DNA of 64,000 bases, taken from positions 5,059,001 through 5,123,000 of the forward strand of contig NZ_AP017367.1 in assembly GCF_001548395.1 (NCBI RefSeq), given 5' to 3'. The stretch's first letter is position 1; each line of letters starts with the position of its first letter. Shown here in pieces: positions 25,092 to 34,821 of this stretch. Below the pieces are notes generated by a model. That model did no database searches. It was not told the DNA's origin and was given only the letters and a program-made list of their open reading frames with translations. Source of the DNA: Leptolyngbya sp. O-77. Lineage in GTDB: Bacteria; Cyanobacteriota; Cyanobacteriia; Elainellales; Elainellaceae. Position numbers and translations under genes: made by a program.

Positions 25092-25625
25092 ATGGCTATT
25101 CTGGACTCAAAGGGACGGTTGTTTGGCAAGGTCAATATCCTCGATTTGGGCGCGGCGCTGGTGATGCTGCTGGTAACGGTGGCAGTTTTTCTAGTGCCAG
25201 GAACGTCGGGTTCCTCGGTGGCGCAGCTTGGCGTACAGACCAAGCCCGTGCAGGTCGATACCATTGTGCGTGGGCTAACGGTCAGCGATCCAGCGGCGCT
25301 GGTGCAATCCTTGCAAGAGAGCAAAAAGGTCAATGTGATCATCCGTAACCAGCCCTATGGCGAACTGGACGTGGTGGGCGTAAAGCAGCTTCCCCGCTCG
25401 GTGGCGGTTCCCCAGCCCGATGGCACGGTGATTTCGCTGCCCGACCCGCGTCCAGAGTTGGACTTCACCCTGGACATGATGATTACCCTAGCCGGAGATG
25501 CCCAAATGACGGACGATGGGCCGGTGCTGGGCAACAACAAGGTGAAAGTAGGCACGCCGCTGGAACTGGAGGGACAAACCTTCCGATTCAATGCGCCGGT
25601 GGTCGGTGTGCGAATTCAGGAATAA
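25092..25625 (+). CDS. DUF4330 family membrane-anchored protein
   Basis: This 177-residue protein begins MAILDSKGRLFGKVNILDLG, the hallmark of the DUF4330 family, followed by one membrane helix (AALVMLLVTVAVFLVPG). The rest is a periplasmic or lumenal beta-rich domain. Function unknown. In cyanobacteria it is widespread. It precedes a GT2 glycosyltransferase, but 230 bases separate them. Confidence 0.85.
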   Translation: MAILDSKGRLFGKVNILDLGAALVMLLVTVAVFLVPGTSGSSVAQLGVQTKPVQVDTIVRGLTVSDPAALVQSLQESKKVNVIIRNQPYGELDVVGVKQLPRSVAVPQPDGTVISLPDPRPELDFTLDMMITLAGDAQMTDDGPVLGNNKVKVGTPLELEGQTFRFNAPVVGVRIQE

Positions 25626-25857
25626 GCGTCCTCTATTTGGGATAGGTCGCCTGGCGGCTGCGCTAAGCTCAGAGTGATGTGCTGGCGGCCGTAGGCTGCT
25701 GGGGCTAGTGTCCGATTCTCCCAGGTGGCGTGCGAAAGAAATTGCTAGAGGCCCAACAACAGCTTGATTGGCAATCCAAAATCGCACATCCAATCGCGAA
25801 TCCAAAATCGAGAATTGAGATTGCACCGCCTGATTCAGAACTTGTCTGAGGGAAAGC

Positions 25858-26802
25858 GTGTTCTTTAGCGTTGTTATTCCGACTTACAACCGCAAGCCGA
25901 TTCTGGAAAAATGCCTGCGATCGCTCGAACAGCAGGTCATTCCGCCCAATAGCCCCATCGAAGGCTATGAAGTCGTTGTCGTAGATGACGGCTCGACAGA
26001 TGAAACCGTCGGCTGGCTCCGGGCAAACGCCGCATCCCTGCCACACGTCCGCCTGTTTCTGCAAGATCACCAGGGGCCGGCCGCGGCTCGGAACCTGGGC
26101 GTAGAAAAAGCGACAGGCGACACGATTATCTTTATCGACAGCGATCTGGTGGTGACGGAGGTCTTCTTGCAGGCCCACGCGGCGGCGCTGGCGGAAGGCG
26201 CAAAGCGGCTGGGGAGCGATCGCCTCTTTACCTACGGCCGCGTGATCAACACCTGCAATTTCGACGACCCGACGGCTGAACCATTTAAGGTGACGGATTT
26301 TTCGGCGGCGTACTTTGCCACTGGAAACGTGGCGATCGCCCGTCACTGGCTGGAGCAGGCGGGGCTGTTTGACACGCGCTTTCAGCTCTACGGCTGGGAA
26401 GATCTAGAACTGGGCGTTCGCCTGAAAAACCTGGGTCTAACCCTGGTAAAATGCCCCGAAGCCGTCGGCTATCACTGGCATCCGCCCTTCGCCCTCAGCC
26501 AAATTCCCAACCTGATTGACAAAGAAATTCAGCGCGGCCGCATGGGCGTGTTGTTCTACCAAAAGCACCCCACCTGGGACGTGCGCCTGATGATCCAGAT
26601 GACCTGGCTACACCGCGTTCTGTGGGGCGTGCTGTCTCTCGGCGGCCGGCTCAACGAGCGCACCCTCGCGCCGCTGCTGCAATGGCTGATTGACCAGGGC
26701 AAACCGCAGCTTGCGCTAGAAATTGCCCGCGTTTTCCTCAACTGGTATAACGTCCAGGGTGTTTATGCCGCCTACGACGAGTTCCTCGCTTCTAAAGCCT
26801 AA
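25858..26802 (+). CDS. Family 2 glycosyltransferase
   Basis: A GTG start at 25858 gives 314 residues. The GT-A fold is seen in FFSVVIPTYNRKPIL, the nucleotide-binding EVVVVDDGSTD and the DxD-like FIDSDLVV, followed by a C-terminal galactosyltransferase-type region (FQLYGWEDLELGVRLKN). Sugar and acceptor are unknown; a surface polysaccharide or glycolipid is likely. It ends convergent with exbD. Confidence 0.88.
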   Translation: MFFSVVIPTYNRKPILEKCLRSLEQQVIPPNSPIEGYEVVVVDDGSTDETVGWLRANAASLPHVRLFLQDHQGPAAARNLGVEKATGDTIIFIDSDLVVTEVFLQAHAAALAEGAKRLGSDRLFTYGRVINTCNFDDPTAEPFKVTDFSAAYFATGNVAIARHWLEQAGLFDTRFQLYGWEDLELGVRLKNLGLTLVKCPEAVGYHWHPPFALSQIPNLIDKEIQRGRMGVLFYQKHPTWDVRLMIQMTWLHRVLWGVLSLGGRLNERTLAPLLQWLIDQGKPQLALEIARVFLNWYNVQGVYAAYDEFLASKA

Positions 26803-26835
26803 GATCCTAAATCTCAAATCTAAACCCCAAAATCT

Positions 26836-27237
26836 TTAGGGCCGCTCCGTGGCGATCGCCAGCCGCACATTCGGAATCGCCCGCAGCCGATCCATCACCG
26901 CCACCACCTGACCGTGGGGCACGGCCTTGTCGGCATTAATCACCACCAGCGGCGAATTGCCCCCGTCCGTCTGCTGGCGCACCGCCGCATCCAGCGCGTC
27001 TAGCGTGATCGGCTGTCGGTTTAGCGACAGGTTCCCGCTAGCGTCAATCGTGACGACGGTTTGCTCCTGGGGTTGCAGATCTGCCGTCGCCGCCCCTGGC
27101 AAGTTCACAGGCAACCCCTCGGAGCGCGTCAGAAACAGCGTAGACAGGACAAAGAAGGTGAGAATCGCAAAAATCACGTCAATCATCGGCACAATGTTGA
27201 TCGACGGCGGCGGATCTGGCTCACTGGGTAGGCGCAT
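26836..27237 (-). CDS. exbD: ExbD/TolR-like biopolymer transport protein
   Basis: This 133-residue protein has a short cytoplasmic start, one membrane helix (INIVPMIDVIFAILTFFVL, with the conserved Asp of the proton channel) and a periplasmic domain. It energises TonB- or Tol-type outer membrane processes together with ExbB. Its start overlaps the end of exbB by 17 bases. Confidence 0.9.
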   Translation of the reverse strand: MRLPSEPDPPPSINIVPMIDVIFAILTFFVLSTLFLTRSEGLPVNLPGAATADLQPQEQTVVTIDASGNLSLNRQPITLDALDAAVRQQTDGGNSPLVVINADKAVPHGQVVAVMDRLRAIPNVRLAIATERP

Positions 27238-27871
27238 AGGGAGGACTCCGATATTCCTGACGGCGGCGGTGCAGCAGTTCCAACTGGCCCCCGTATTCCT
27301 GAATCAGCGCCACCTGCCGCTGATATAGGCCGCGAAACGTGTTGGCAAACAGGAGCGTGATAATTGCCACAATCAGCCCAGCAGCGGTGGAAATAAGCGC
27401 CTCGCTGATGCCCGCTGTCACCCCTGCGGTCTGCGTACCGCCGAGATCGCCCAGTCGCAGCGAGCTAAAGGACTGGATCAACCCCAGAATCGTGCCCAAT
27501 AGCCCCAGCAGCGGCGCAACGCTGATCACTGTATCGAAGACGGTGTTGAACCGTCGTAGCAAGGGCAGTTCTGCCTGGGCCGCGCTCTCCAGCGCCAGTC
27601 GAAACTCGTCTGGCGTGGCCTGCTCTAGCTCCAGCGCCGCCAGGAAAATGCGAGCCATAGGCAAGTTGGCGTGCTGCTCTAGCTTTTGAAACGCGGCGCG
27701 GGGGCTGCGGCGATAGAGGGCCAGCGTGTCCTGGATGACGCGATCCTGCTGGCGGGTCAACTGCCACCAGAACACGAGCCGCTCTAGCACTAGCGCCATC
27801 GCCAAGATCGATAGCCCCAGCAGCGGCACCATCACCAGTCCGCCTGTGGCAAATAGACTAGGAATTGACAT
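27221..27871 (-). CDS. exbB: ExbB/TolQ/MotA-like proton channel protein
   Basis: Three membrane helices are visible: a first near residues 5-27 (ATGGLVMVPLLGLSILAMAL) and two flanking the conserved pore region (FNTVFDTVISVAPLLGLLGT, ISEALISTAAGLIVAIITLL). The start ATG 27871 (MSIPSLFATGG) is preferred to 27883. It forms an overlapping pair with exbD; the motor powers energy transfer to the outer membrane. Confidence 0.9.
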   Translation of the reverse strand: MSIPSLFATGGLVMVPLLGLSILAMALVLERLVFWWQLTRQQDRVIQDTLALYRRSPRAAFQKLEQHANLPMARIFLAALELEQATPDEFRLALESAAQAELPLLRRFNTVFDTVISVAPLLGLLGTILGLIQSFSSLRLGDLGGTQTAGVTAGISEALISTAAGLIVAIITLLFANTFRGLYQRQVALIQEYGGQLELLHRRRQEYRSPPYAPTQ

Positions 27872-27894
27872 GAAACGGGGCAAAAAGGGCGACT

Positions 27895-28752
27895 TTACCC
27901 AGAACCGGGAAAGTGATCTATTTGAGCATACCCGGTAAAGACCAGTTTTTTGCCGTGAGTTTCCAGGCGGTTAATCCGCACCATCACGCCGTCCAGATCA
28001 AACCGATCCAGATCCACCATGCCGTCTAGCACCTCGGCAAAGGCAAGGCTGACGATTTTAGAGAGCGATCGCCCCTCCTCAGGCACCCCTGCTGGGTCAA
28101 ACTCGGCATTTTGAAAGCGGATCTGTCGGCGCTTTTCAACGGCGATCGTAGACCGCAGGCTAATCGGCAGATCCTTCCGGTTTGGCAAATCAACCTTTGC
28201 GCCAACATGTACCTGGTTTTCAGGCATCAAGGTAATATGGATATCCCGAAAAGACACAGGTTCGCCGCCCGATAGATTTGTCAGCGCCTCCATCTCCACA
28301 TTCACCAAATGCTGGCGCACCAAATCAGCGTCAAACGCTTTATTAATCCCGTCCTCTGTCAGAATCACCTGCGCCACGGCCTGTGTCGGCTGCTTAAGGC
28401 GGAGCTTCCCACCCAGCGCCGAGGCCGGGTCAATCGACACCGCATCGGTGGTAAACGACATTTCTTCGACCCGGAAATCCCGCCGAATCACCAGGTTACG
28501 GCCCTGCATCTTGAAGCTGTCAATACTGCCCTGCAACAACTTGCTGGAGGGAAAGCAGCGGATCTGCACATCGATGGCTTCGCTGCTCGTGAACAGGTGG
28601 CGGATGGACTGGTTTGCAACCGCATTCAGCACCTGCTCACCCATATCCGTATTGAGTGGGCGTGTGAAACCAGTAAAACCGCCAAACATAGGCTTTATTA
28701 AAAGGGTATCCAGCAGTAGGGTGGTTGGAGGCATCCGCAGCGGATCGTCCAA
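27895..28752 (-). CDS. DUF2993 (LmeA-like) protein
   Basis: This 285-residue protein (222 or more from later starts, e.g. MFGGFTGFTRPLNTDMGEQ at 28689) has the DUF2993 pattern of repeated lipid-binding-type strands (IRCFPSSKLLQGSIDSFKMQ, AQVILTEDGINKAFDADLV). Related proteins bind phospholipids in the envelope. It lies next to exbB on the same strand with a 23-base gap, so co-transcription is likely. Confidence 0.75.
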   Translation of the reverse strand: MDDPLRMPPTTLLLDTLLIKPMFGGFTGFTRPLNTDMGEQVLNAVANQSIRHLFTSSEAIDVQIRCFPSSKLLQGSIDSFKMQGRNLVIRRDFRVEEMSFTTDAVSIDPASALGGKLRLKQPTQAVAQVILTEDGINKAFDADLVRQHLVNVEMEALTNLSGGEPVSFRDIHITLMPENQVHVGAKVDLPNRKDLPISLRSTIAVEKRRQIRFQNAEFDPAGVPEEGRSLSKIVSLAFAEVLDGMVDLDRFDLDGVMVRINRLETHGKKLVFTGYAQIDHFPGSG

Positions 28753-29182
28753 TTCTTGTAACGAATTTGTAACGAAACCACCTCACTTGTAACAAGTATT
28801 CACAAAAGTCGCAACTCAAAGCAGAATTGGGGAGATTGGAGAATCCGCATGGGGTTATTAGCTGGGATTATGGGATTATCAGTCTGTATCAGGGGCGATC
28901 GCCCCATCCCCTGCCAACTCCTGAGCAGCAACGTGCAAACTTCTACGGTTGGACATAATCTAAATAGTAAGGGAATGATGAGTCAGCCTGGAGCGCAGCT
29001 CTATCTCGGCTAGCTCTCTTTTGGTCGCTCTTGGCCGCTCTTGCAGAGGCGTGTTGCCTGGGTTCAAGCTGCATCGCTGCTGCGGAGCCAGTCTGGGGGG
29101 CGATCGCTAGATTCGCCGACTCAACTCTAGGTGCGACCCTTTCTCTCAACGATTGCCCAACCACCAGAACCGGACGCTGAGT
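28753..29182. other. Divergent intergenic region before nadK
   Basis: This 430-base region lies between genes reading in opposite directions. It has a short direct repeat TTGTAACGAA near 28755-28778 and one HIP1 site. No further gene was found, and no definite promoter was assigned. Confidence 0.4.
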
Positions 29183-30100
29183 GTGCCCAAAATCGGGATT
29201 ATCTACAACGACATCAAACCTGTGGCCTGCCGCATTGCGGAGGAACTGAGCGAGAAAATTGCAGGCTATGGCTGGGAGGTACACCTGGCAACCGGAATGG
29301 GCGGCATCCTGGGATATTCCAAGCCAAACCGGCCCATGTGTCATACGCCGATCGCCAGTCTGGCTCCCACCGGGTTTGACGAAGACATGGCGCTGGCGGT
29401 GGTGCTGGGCGGAGATGGCACAGTGCTGGCGGCCTTCCGGCAGGTGGCTCCCCACGGCATCCCGCTGCTGGCCATCAACACAGGACACATGGGCTTTTTG
29501 ACCGAAACCTATTTGAACCAGCTTCCTCAGGCAATTGAGGCAATTTTGGCGCGGGACTACGATATCGAAGAGCGCCTGATGCTCACGGTTCAGTTGTTTC
29601 AAAAGGACGTGCTGGCCTGGGAGGCGCTCTGCCTGAACGAGATGGTGCTGCATCGAGAGCCGCTGACCAGCATGTGCCACTTCGAGGTGGAAGTGGGCCG
29701 CCACGCGCCCGTCGATATCGCCGCCGACGGCATTATTCTCTCGACCCCCACGGGGTCCACCGCCTACGCGCTGTCGGCAGGCGGCCCGGTGATCACGCCC
29801 GACGTAGCCGTGATGCAGTTGGTGCCGATCTGCCCGCATTCGCTGGCCTCTCGCGCCCTGGTTTTTTCTGCCACAGAACCCGTTACAATCTACGCAGCCA
29901 ATCCTGATCGCCTGGTGATGGTCGTGGACGGCAACGCAGGCTGCTACGTGTGTCCTGAAGACCGGGTGCGCGTGCAGCGATCGCCCTATCCTGCCAAGTT
30001 TGTGCGGCTAAAGCCCCCCGAATTTTTCCACGTTCTCCGCGAAAAGCTTGGCTGGGGACTGCCCCACGTTGCCAAGCCCACCTCCGTCGAATTGCCTTAA
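29183..30100 (+). CDS. nadK: NAD kinase
   Basis: The enzyme phosphorylates NAD to NADP. GTG at 29183 (MPKIGIIYNDIKPVACRIAEEL) matches family N-termini better than the TTG at 29153. Key motifs are the GGDGT signature (VVLGGDGTVLAAF), NTGHMGFLTE, and the TPTGSTAYALSAGGP active-site loop. It has 305 residues, typical for the cyanobacterial enzyme. A DUF565 gene follows 44 bases later. Confidence 0.95.
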   Translation: MPKIGIIYNDIKPVACRIAEELSEKIAGYGWEVHLATGMGGILGYSKPNRPMCHTPIASLAPTGFDEDMALAVVLGGDGTVLAAFRQVAPHGIPLLAINTGHMGFLTETYLNQLPQAIEAILARDYDIEERLMLTVQLFQKDVLAWEALCLNEMVLHREPLTSMCHFEVEVGRHAPVDIAADGIILSTPTGSTAYALSAGGPVITPDVAVMQLVPICPHSLASRALVFSATEPVTIYAANPDRLVMVVDGNAGCYVCPEDRVRVQRSPYPAKFVRLKPPEFFHVLREKLGWGLPHVAKPTSVELP

Positions 30101-30144
30101 CCCCCAACTTAAACCCACTAACTTAGTGACCCCCAATTGCCAAC

Positions 30145-30495
30145 ATGCAGGACACTCGCCTAACTCGCCTCCTCAACGGTACGCTGGGCCAGTTTGACCA
30201 ATGGCTGCTCAATCCCTGGCGGCGGATTTCGCTGGTGGTGATGAGTCTGCTGCTGGGAAATTTTCTGGCGGGGGCAGTTTCTACGACTGCGGGGGCGACA
30301 TCCGAGTGGGACATTTTGGCCTCAGTAGTGGTGGTCGCCGTAACCGAGGCGATTAGCTGGTTTGTCTATTGGCGGCGGCGATCGCAGCTTGTCAACGGCC
30401 GCCCCCGCCCGTCCATCGTGTCAGAGATGCTCAACGCCATGAAAATGGGGCTGACCTACGGACTGTTTTTGGAAGCCTTCAAGCTGGGAAGCTGA
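30145..30495 (+). CDS. ycf20: DUF565/Ycf20-like membrane protein
   Basis: This 116-residue protein starts MQDTRLTRLLNGTLGQFDQW and has two or three membrane segments (ISLVVMSLLLGNFLAGAVST, ILASVVVVAVTEAISWFVYW). The NPWRRISL and ST.AG.T motifs match the plastid-encoded Ycf20 family, implicated in thermal dissipation in algae. It follows nadK closely. Confidence 0.85.
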   Translation: MQDTRLTRLLNGTLGQFDQWLLNPWRRISLVVMSLLLGNFLAGAVSTTAGATSEWDILASVVVVAVTEAISWFVYWRRRSQLVNGRPRPSIVSEMLNAMKMGLTYGLFLEAFKLGS

Positions 30496-30524
30496 GGCGC
30501 AGCCGAGCTTTGGCAGGACGCATC

Positions 30525-31619
30525 GTGGCAACTCAGAACGCTCCATTCCAGAATCTTCTGGCGCGACTCGCTGACGAACCGTTTCATCGGCGGGGTTCCG
30601 ATCCGTCCGCAGCGGTTTCGTTGCTGAGGGCAGATTGGCTGGCACGGGGCTGGCGACCTGAGCAGTTTGGGCTTGCCGATGCCCAGCTAGACGACTGGAT
30701 GATCACCCAAGCCGAACAATTTCAACAGGCTTATCGGGCAATCGCCCCCCTTTGCCAGGATGAACTCGGCTGGGACGCAGTGCCCCTAGATCTGCTGTGG
30801 GGTCTGTGGCTGCCGCTGGCAGAATGGCTTAAGCAGCGCTGGCGATTGCACTCGCGCCCTCTGATTCAGGCCATCTTGGGCGGGCAGGGCACGGGCAAAT
30901 CAACCCTGGCGCGGCTGCTACGCGGCATTTGGGCGGCGGACGGGCTGCGGGTTGTTTGTTTATCGATTGATGACTTGTACAAAACCTGGGGCGATCGCCA
31001 GCGGTTGCAGCAGGCCGATCCGCGATTGCGCTGGCGTGGCCCCCCCGGCACTCACGATGTGGATCTGGGAATTCAGACGCTACAAGCCCTGCGGCAGGGC
31101 AACAGTCCTGTGCTGCTGCCCCGGTTCGACAAATCGCTGCACCAGGGCCAGGGCGATCGCATTGCGCCAGAGCCAGTTTCCGGTGCAGACTTGGTGCTGT
31201 TTGAAGGCTGGTTTGTCGGGCTGCGACCCATCGACTCAGCTGCCTTCGACGACGCGCCGCCGCCCCTTCTCACCGCCGCCGACCGAGCCTTTGCCCGCGA
31301 CTGCAATACCCGCTTAGCAGACTATCTGCCCCTGTGGAACCTGCTGCACGGGCTGATCGTGCTGCGCCCCGAAGACTATCGCCTCAGCCAGCAGTGGCGC
31401 AAGCAAGCCGAACATCGCATGACTGCTGCTGGCCGCCCCGGCATGAGCGATGCCGAAATCGACCAGTTTGTGGAATATTTCTGGCGATCGCTCCATCCCG
31501 CGCTGTTTTACCCGCCGCTGCTGCGGGATTCTGAGCAAGTGGATTGGGTGGTGGAGGTGCGGGCAGATCGGCAAGTGGATCGCGTTTGGAAGGGCAGAGG
31601 GAATGACGGGACAGCATGA
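30525..31619 (+). CDS. D-glycerate 3-kinase (GLYK)
   Basis: This P-loop kinase completes photorespiration by making 3-phosphoglycerate. The P-loop GGQGTGKSTLARLLRGIW is followed by LSIDDLYKTW, RGPPGTHDVDLGI and LFEGWFVGLRP, all typical of the plant/cyanobacterial GLYK family. The start is most likely GTG 30525 (MATQNAPFQNLLARL) after the ycf20 stop; the frame is open further upstream through ycf20. It has 364 residues. Confidence 0.85.
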   Translation: MATQNAPFQNLLARLADEPFHRRGSDPSAAVSLLRADWLARGWRPEQFGLADAQLDDWMITQAEQFQQAYRAIAPLCQDELGWDAVPLDLLWGLWLPLAEWLKQRWRLHSRPLIQAILGGQGTGKSTLARLLRGIWAADGLRVVCLSIDDLYKTWGDRQRLQQADPRLRWRGPPGTHDVDLGIQTLQALRQGNSPVLLPRFDKSLHQGQGDRIAPEPVSGADLVLFEGWFVGLRPIDSAAFDDAPPPLLTAADRAFARDCNTRLADYLPLWNLLHGLIVLRPEDYRLSQQWRKQAEHRMTAAGRPGMSDAEIDQFVEYFWRSLHPALFYPPLLRDSEQVDWVVEVRADRQVDRVWKGRGNDGTA

Positions 31620-31711
31620 TCCTCGATTTCCACAGTTCCACCCCAAGGCGCTAACGCCCCAACACTCCCCAAATCCGGCTATCATAGCGGTTGTCGTATG
31701 AGCTACAAAGC

Positions 31712-33124
31712 ATGGGCAGACAGCGTTCTCTCCTGGCGTTGATTTTACTGTTGGCGATCGCCGCGGCGGTTTTGCTAACCCAGCGACCGCTAAATTTGGG
31801 TCTGGATTTGCGGGGCGGGTCGCAGTTGACGCTCCAGGTCAGCCCCACCGCAGAGGTGCCCGAAATCACCCCAGAGAAGATGGAGAGCGTGCGGGCGGTG
31901 GTAGAACGCCGGGTCAACGGGCTGGGCGTATCGGAGGCGCTGGTGCAGACGGTGGGCGACACGCAACTTTTGGTGCAGCTTCCGGGCGTGAGCGATCCGG
32001 CCCAGGCAGAGCGAGTGTTGGGCGACACGGCCCAGCTCGATTTTCGCCAACAGCGCCAGGGCACAGAAGCCCAGCTTCGAGCAGAATACGAGGTGCTGCA
32101 AGGGCTGCTGGTAAAGCAGGCGAATCTGGAAATTAACAACGCAGACCCAGCAGAACTGGCCGAAAACCGAGCCGCCATCGAGCGCAGCAACCAGGCGATC
32201 GCCAGCTTGTTCGACAAAGTAGGGCTGACGGGCGACATGCTGCGAAACGCCTACGCCCAGCCCATCAGCGGCAACGCCTGGGAAGTGGGGCTGGAATTTA
32301 ACGAGGAGGGCGGCCAGAAATTTGCCGAAATGACCAAAGCCGTAGCGGGCACAGGCCGCAGCCTGGGCATTTTCCTAGATGACGATCTGCTCAGCGCTCC
32401 TACCGTAGACGTGAAATATGCCGAAACGGGCATCGTCGGCGGTCGCGCCAGCATCAGCGGCGGCTTTGACGCACAGCGGGCCGGGGAACTGGCGCTGCAA
32501 CTGCGGAGTGGGGCGCTGCCTGTGCCGGTGGAAATTGTCGAAAACCGCACCGTCGGCGCAACTCTGGGCCGCGACAGCATTCAGCGGAGTATCTATGCGG
32601 CGATCGCCGGCCTCATTCTCGTCCTCATCTTTATGGTGGTGTATTACCGCCTGCCGGGTCTGCTAGCTGATATTGCTTTGCTCGTCTACGCGCTGCTGAC
32701 CCTGGCGCTGTTTAACCTGCTGAATGTAACGCTCACCCTACCGGGGATTGCCGGGTTTATCCTCAGCATCGGCATGGCAGTAGATGCTAACGTGCTGATC
32801 TTCGAGCGCACCCGCGAAGAATTGCGGTCTGGCAAAACCCTCTACCGCTCCGTAGAATCTGGCTTCTATCGTGCTTTTTCCAGCATTTTGGACAGCAACG
32901 TCACCACGCTAATTGCCTGTGCTGCCCTGTTCTGGCTGGGGGTAGGCCTGGTCAAAGGCTTCGCCCTAACGCTGGCCATTGGCGTGGTCGTCAGCATGTT
33001 TACCGCGCTGACCTGTACCCGCACGCTGCTGCTCACTGCGCTGTCGGTTCCCAGCCTGCGGAAGCCCAGCTACTATAGCCCCGGCGTTTCCAATTCCCCC
33101 TCGGCTCGGCCCTCTTCGACCTGA
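31712..33124 (+). CDS. secD: SecD preprotein translocase subunit
   Basis: The ATG at 31712 (MGRQRSLLALILLLAIAAAV) gives 470 residues; the open frame begins earlier with a weak TTG. Key features are the first membrane helix, the LGLDLRGGSQLTLQV motif, the periplasmic P1 domain, and the C-terminal five-helix bundle (GIAGFILSIGMAVDANVLIFER). SecD with SecF uses the proton gradient to help translocation. secF follows 77 bases later. Confidence 0.95.
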   Translation: MGRQRSLLALILLLAIAAAVLLTQRPLNLGLDLRGGSQLTLQVSPTAEVPEITPEKMESVRAVVERRVNGLGVSEALVQTVGDTQLLVQLPGVSDPAQAERVLGDTAQLDFRQQRQGTEAQLRAEYEVLQGLLVKQANLEINNADPAELAENRAAIERSNQAIASLFDKVGLTGDMLRNAYAQPISGNAWEVGLEFNEEGGQKFAEMTKAVAGTGRSLGIFLDDDLLSAPTVDVKYAETGIVGGRASISGGFDAQRAGELALQLRSGALPVPVEIVENRTVGATLGRDSIQRSIYAAIAGLILVLIFMVVYYRLPGLLADIALLVYALLTLALFNLLNVTLTLPGIAGFILSIGMAVDANVLIFERTREELRSGKTLYRSVESGFYRAFSSILDSNVTTLIACAALFWLGVGLVKGFALTLAIGVVVSMFTALTCTRTLLLTALSVPSLRKPSYYSPGVSNSPSARPSST

Positions 33125-33200
33125 GAAGGTTTGAGCATTTCTCGAAACAAGGCTCCGCTCTGCCGTTCATTTCTGCCGCACGTCTGGCAAAGGCAACTCC

Positions 33201-34187
33201 ATGAAACTGCACGTCATCAAACAGCGCAACCTCTGGTGGGCGATCTCCGCTGCGTTCATCCTCAGTGGACTGGCAGCGATGTTGATCTCCTGGCAAAACT
33301 TTGGTGCGCCGCTGCGGCCCAGCCTTGACTTCGTAGGCGGCTCTCGGCTCCAGCTAGAGCTGGCCTGCGCCCGCGAAAAAACCTGTGAGCAGCCTATCGA
33401 TCCGGCAACGGTGCGCTCTGTGCTGGCGGAGCAAGGTTTGGGAAATAGCAGCATCCAGGTATTAGGAACCGAGCAAGATGCACTGCTGATTCGCACTTCG
33501 ACGCTGAATGTGGAACAGCGAACCGAACTCCTGCAAGCACTAGAGGCAAAGCTGGGCAAATTCGACCCTGCTGCAACCCAGATTGACACCGTGGGACCCA
33601 CGCTCGGTCGGCAGATTTTCACATCGGGGCTACTGGCGCTAATGGCGGCCTTTGCAGGCATTATGGTCTACCTCAGCCTGCGGTTCCAGTTTGACTATGC
33701 TCTGTTTGCAATTGTGGCGCTGCTGCATGATGTATTGGTGACGCTGGGGCTGTTTTCGATCCTGGGACTGGTCTCTGGGCTGGAGGTGGATAGCCTGTTT
33801 ATTGTGGCGCTACTGACGATTGTGGGCTTTTCGGTGAATGATACGGTGGTCATTTACGATCGCATCCGGGAGCGTATCAAGGACAGCCCTGGTCGCCATA
33901 TCAACGATATTGTGGATGAAGCGGTCAACCAAACCCTGACCCGCTCGATCAATACGACGTTAACCACCATCTTGAGCTTAGTGGCAATCTTCCTGTTTGG
34001 TGGAGAAACGCTGAAATACTTTGCCCTGGCGCTGATTGTGGGATTTGTAGCAGGTGCTTATTCCAGTATTTTTATCGCCAGCACGCTGCTGGCCTTTTGG
34101 CGAGAGCGGACGGGACGGGCGATCGCCCAGCCAGAACCCGTTGCCGACGGCCCGCTAGACATTACTCCCAGCCCAGAAGATGCCTGA
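33201..34187 (+). CDS. secF: SecF preprotein translocase subunit
   Basis: This 328-residue protein starts MKLHVIKQRNLWWAISAAF and has the SecF hallmarks: LRPSLDFVGGSRLQLE, six helices, the VGFSVNDTVVIYDRIRER motif and a repeated six-helix permease layout. It forms the SecDF complex with the preceding gene. Confidence 0.96.
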   Translation: MKLHVIKQRNLWWAISAAFILSGLAAMLISWQNFGAPLRPSLDFVGGSRLQLELACAREKTCEQPIDPATVRSVLAEQGLGNSSIQVLGTEQDALLIRTSTLNVEQRTELLQALEAKLGKFDPAATQIDTVGPTLGRQIFTSGLLALMAAFAGIMVYLSLRFQFDYALFAIVALLHDVLVTLGLFSILGLVSGLEVDSLFIVALLTIVGFSVNDTVVIYDRIRERIKDSPGRHINDIVDEAVNQTLTRSINTTLTTILSLVAIFLFGGETLKYFALALIVGFVAGAYSSIFIASTLLAFWRERTGRAIAQPEPVADGPLDITPSPEDA

Positions 34188-34231
34188 CCACCCAGGGCAT
34201 CTAGACAGCGCCGACGCAGTTTTACTTAGAT

Positions 34232-34286
34232 ATGGCTTTTTTGGAAATGGCTTTTTTGGAAATGGCTTTTTGGAAATGGCTTTTTG
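34232..34286 (+). repeat. Tandem repeat, about 15 bp, four copies
   Basis: The units ATGGCTTTTTTGGAA (34232-34246 and 34247-34261), ATGGCTTTTTGGAA (34262-34275) and a partial fourth (34276-34286) follow secF. The last two differ by one T. Polymerase slippage is likely. Confidence 0.85.
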
Positions 34287-34311
34287 ATGTAGCTTCTTAG
34301 ACGTGGCTTCT

Positions 34312-34821
34312 ATGTGGCCCAAACTGATTTGGAAAAAACCTGCGGCCCAGCCAGATCCCTTTCCCACAGATTCAGACTTTCAGGCTGAAGTGGAGCGGCT
34401 GCATCAGCACTGGATGAACATGCGCTGGCGGTGGCTGAGGCTGTTGTGGCTGGCGGTCGTGCCGCTCTCCCTGTGGCACCTGCGCGATGAAATTGCGCTC
34501 TGGCGGCAATATTTCACCTGGACTGCTGTGCGCTACGGGCTGATTTACCATCCACTGGCGGCCACCGGGCTAATTCTCTGCGCTAGCCTCACGGTTTCAA
34601 CCCTGCTGTGGCAAAGCTGTACGCTCCTGTTTGGCATTCCCACCGACTACCGCCGTCGCCTGAGTGAGTGCGTTCTAGAAATTCGCCAGCGGGGGCCAAG
34701 GCATCCCCTGTGGCGCAGGGTGTGTCAGTCGCTTCAACCTACACCCTCGGCGACCAGTCTGCTATCTCAGCACCCCCCACACGATCAGCCACGCCCCCAG
34801 CGCCGCAAACGCGCTCCCTAA
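34312..34821 (+). CDS. Hypothetical membrane protein, 169 aa
   Basis: This unrecognised protein has two membrane helices (WRWLRLLWLAVVPLSLWHL, GLIYHPLAATGLILCASL-type region near residues 75-95) and a Pro/Arg-rich C-terminal tail. A GTG at 34303 is an alternative start. It overlaps a small leftward gene at its 3' end. Confidence 0.55.
   Translation: MWPKLIWKKPAAQPDPFPTDSDFQAEVERLHQHWMNMRWRWLRLLWLAVVPLSLWHLRDEIALWRQYFTWTAVRYGLIYHPLAATGLILCASLTVSTLLWQSCTLLFGIPTDYRRRLSECVLEIRQRGPRHPLWRRVCQSLQPTPSATSLLSQHPPHDQPRPQRRKRAP

Noticed and set aside
28943..29839. Minus-strand open frame across nadK
   Set aside because: Shadow of nadK with His/Gln-rich composition.
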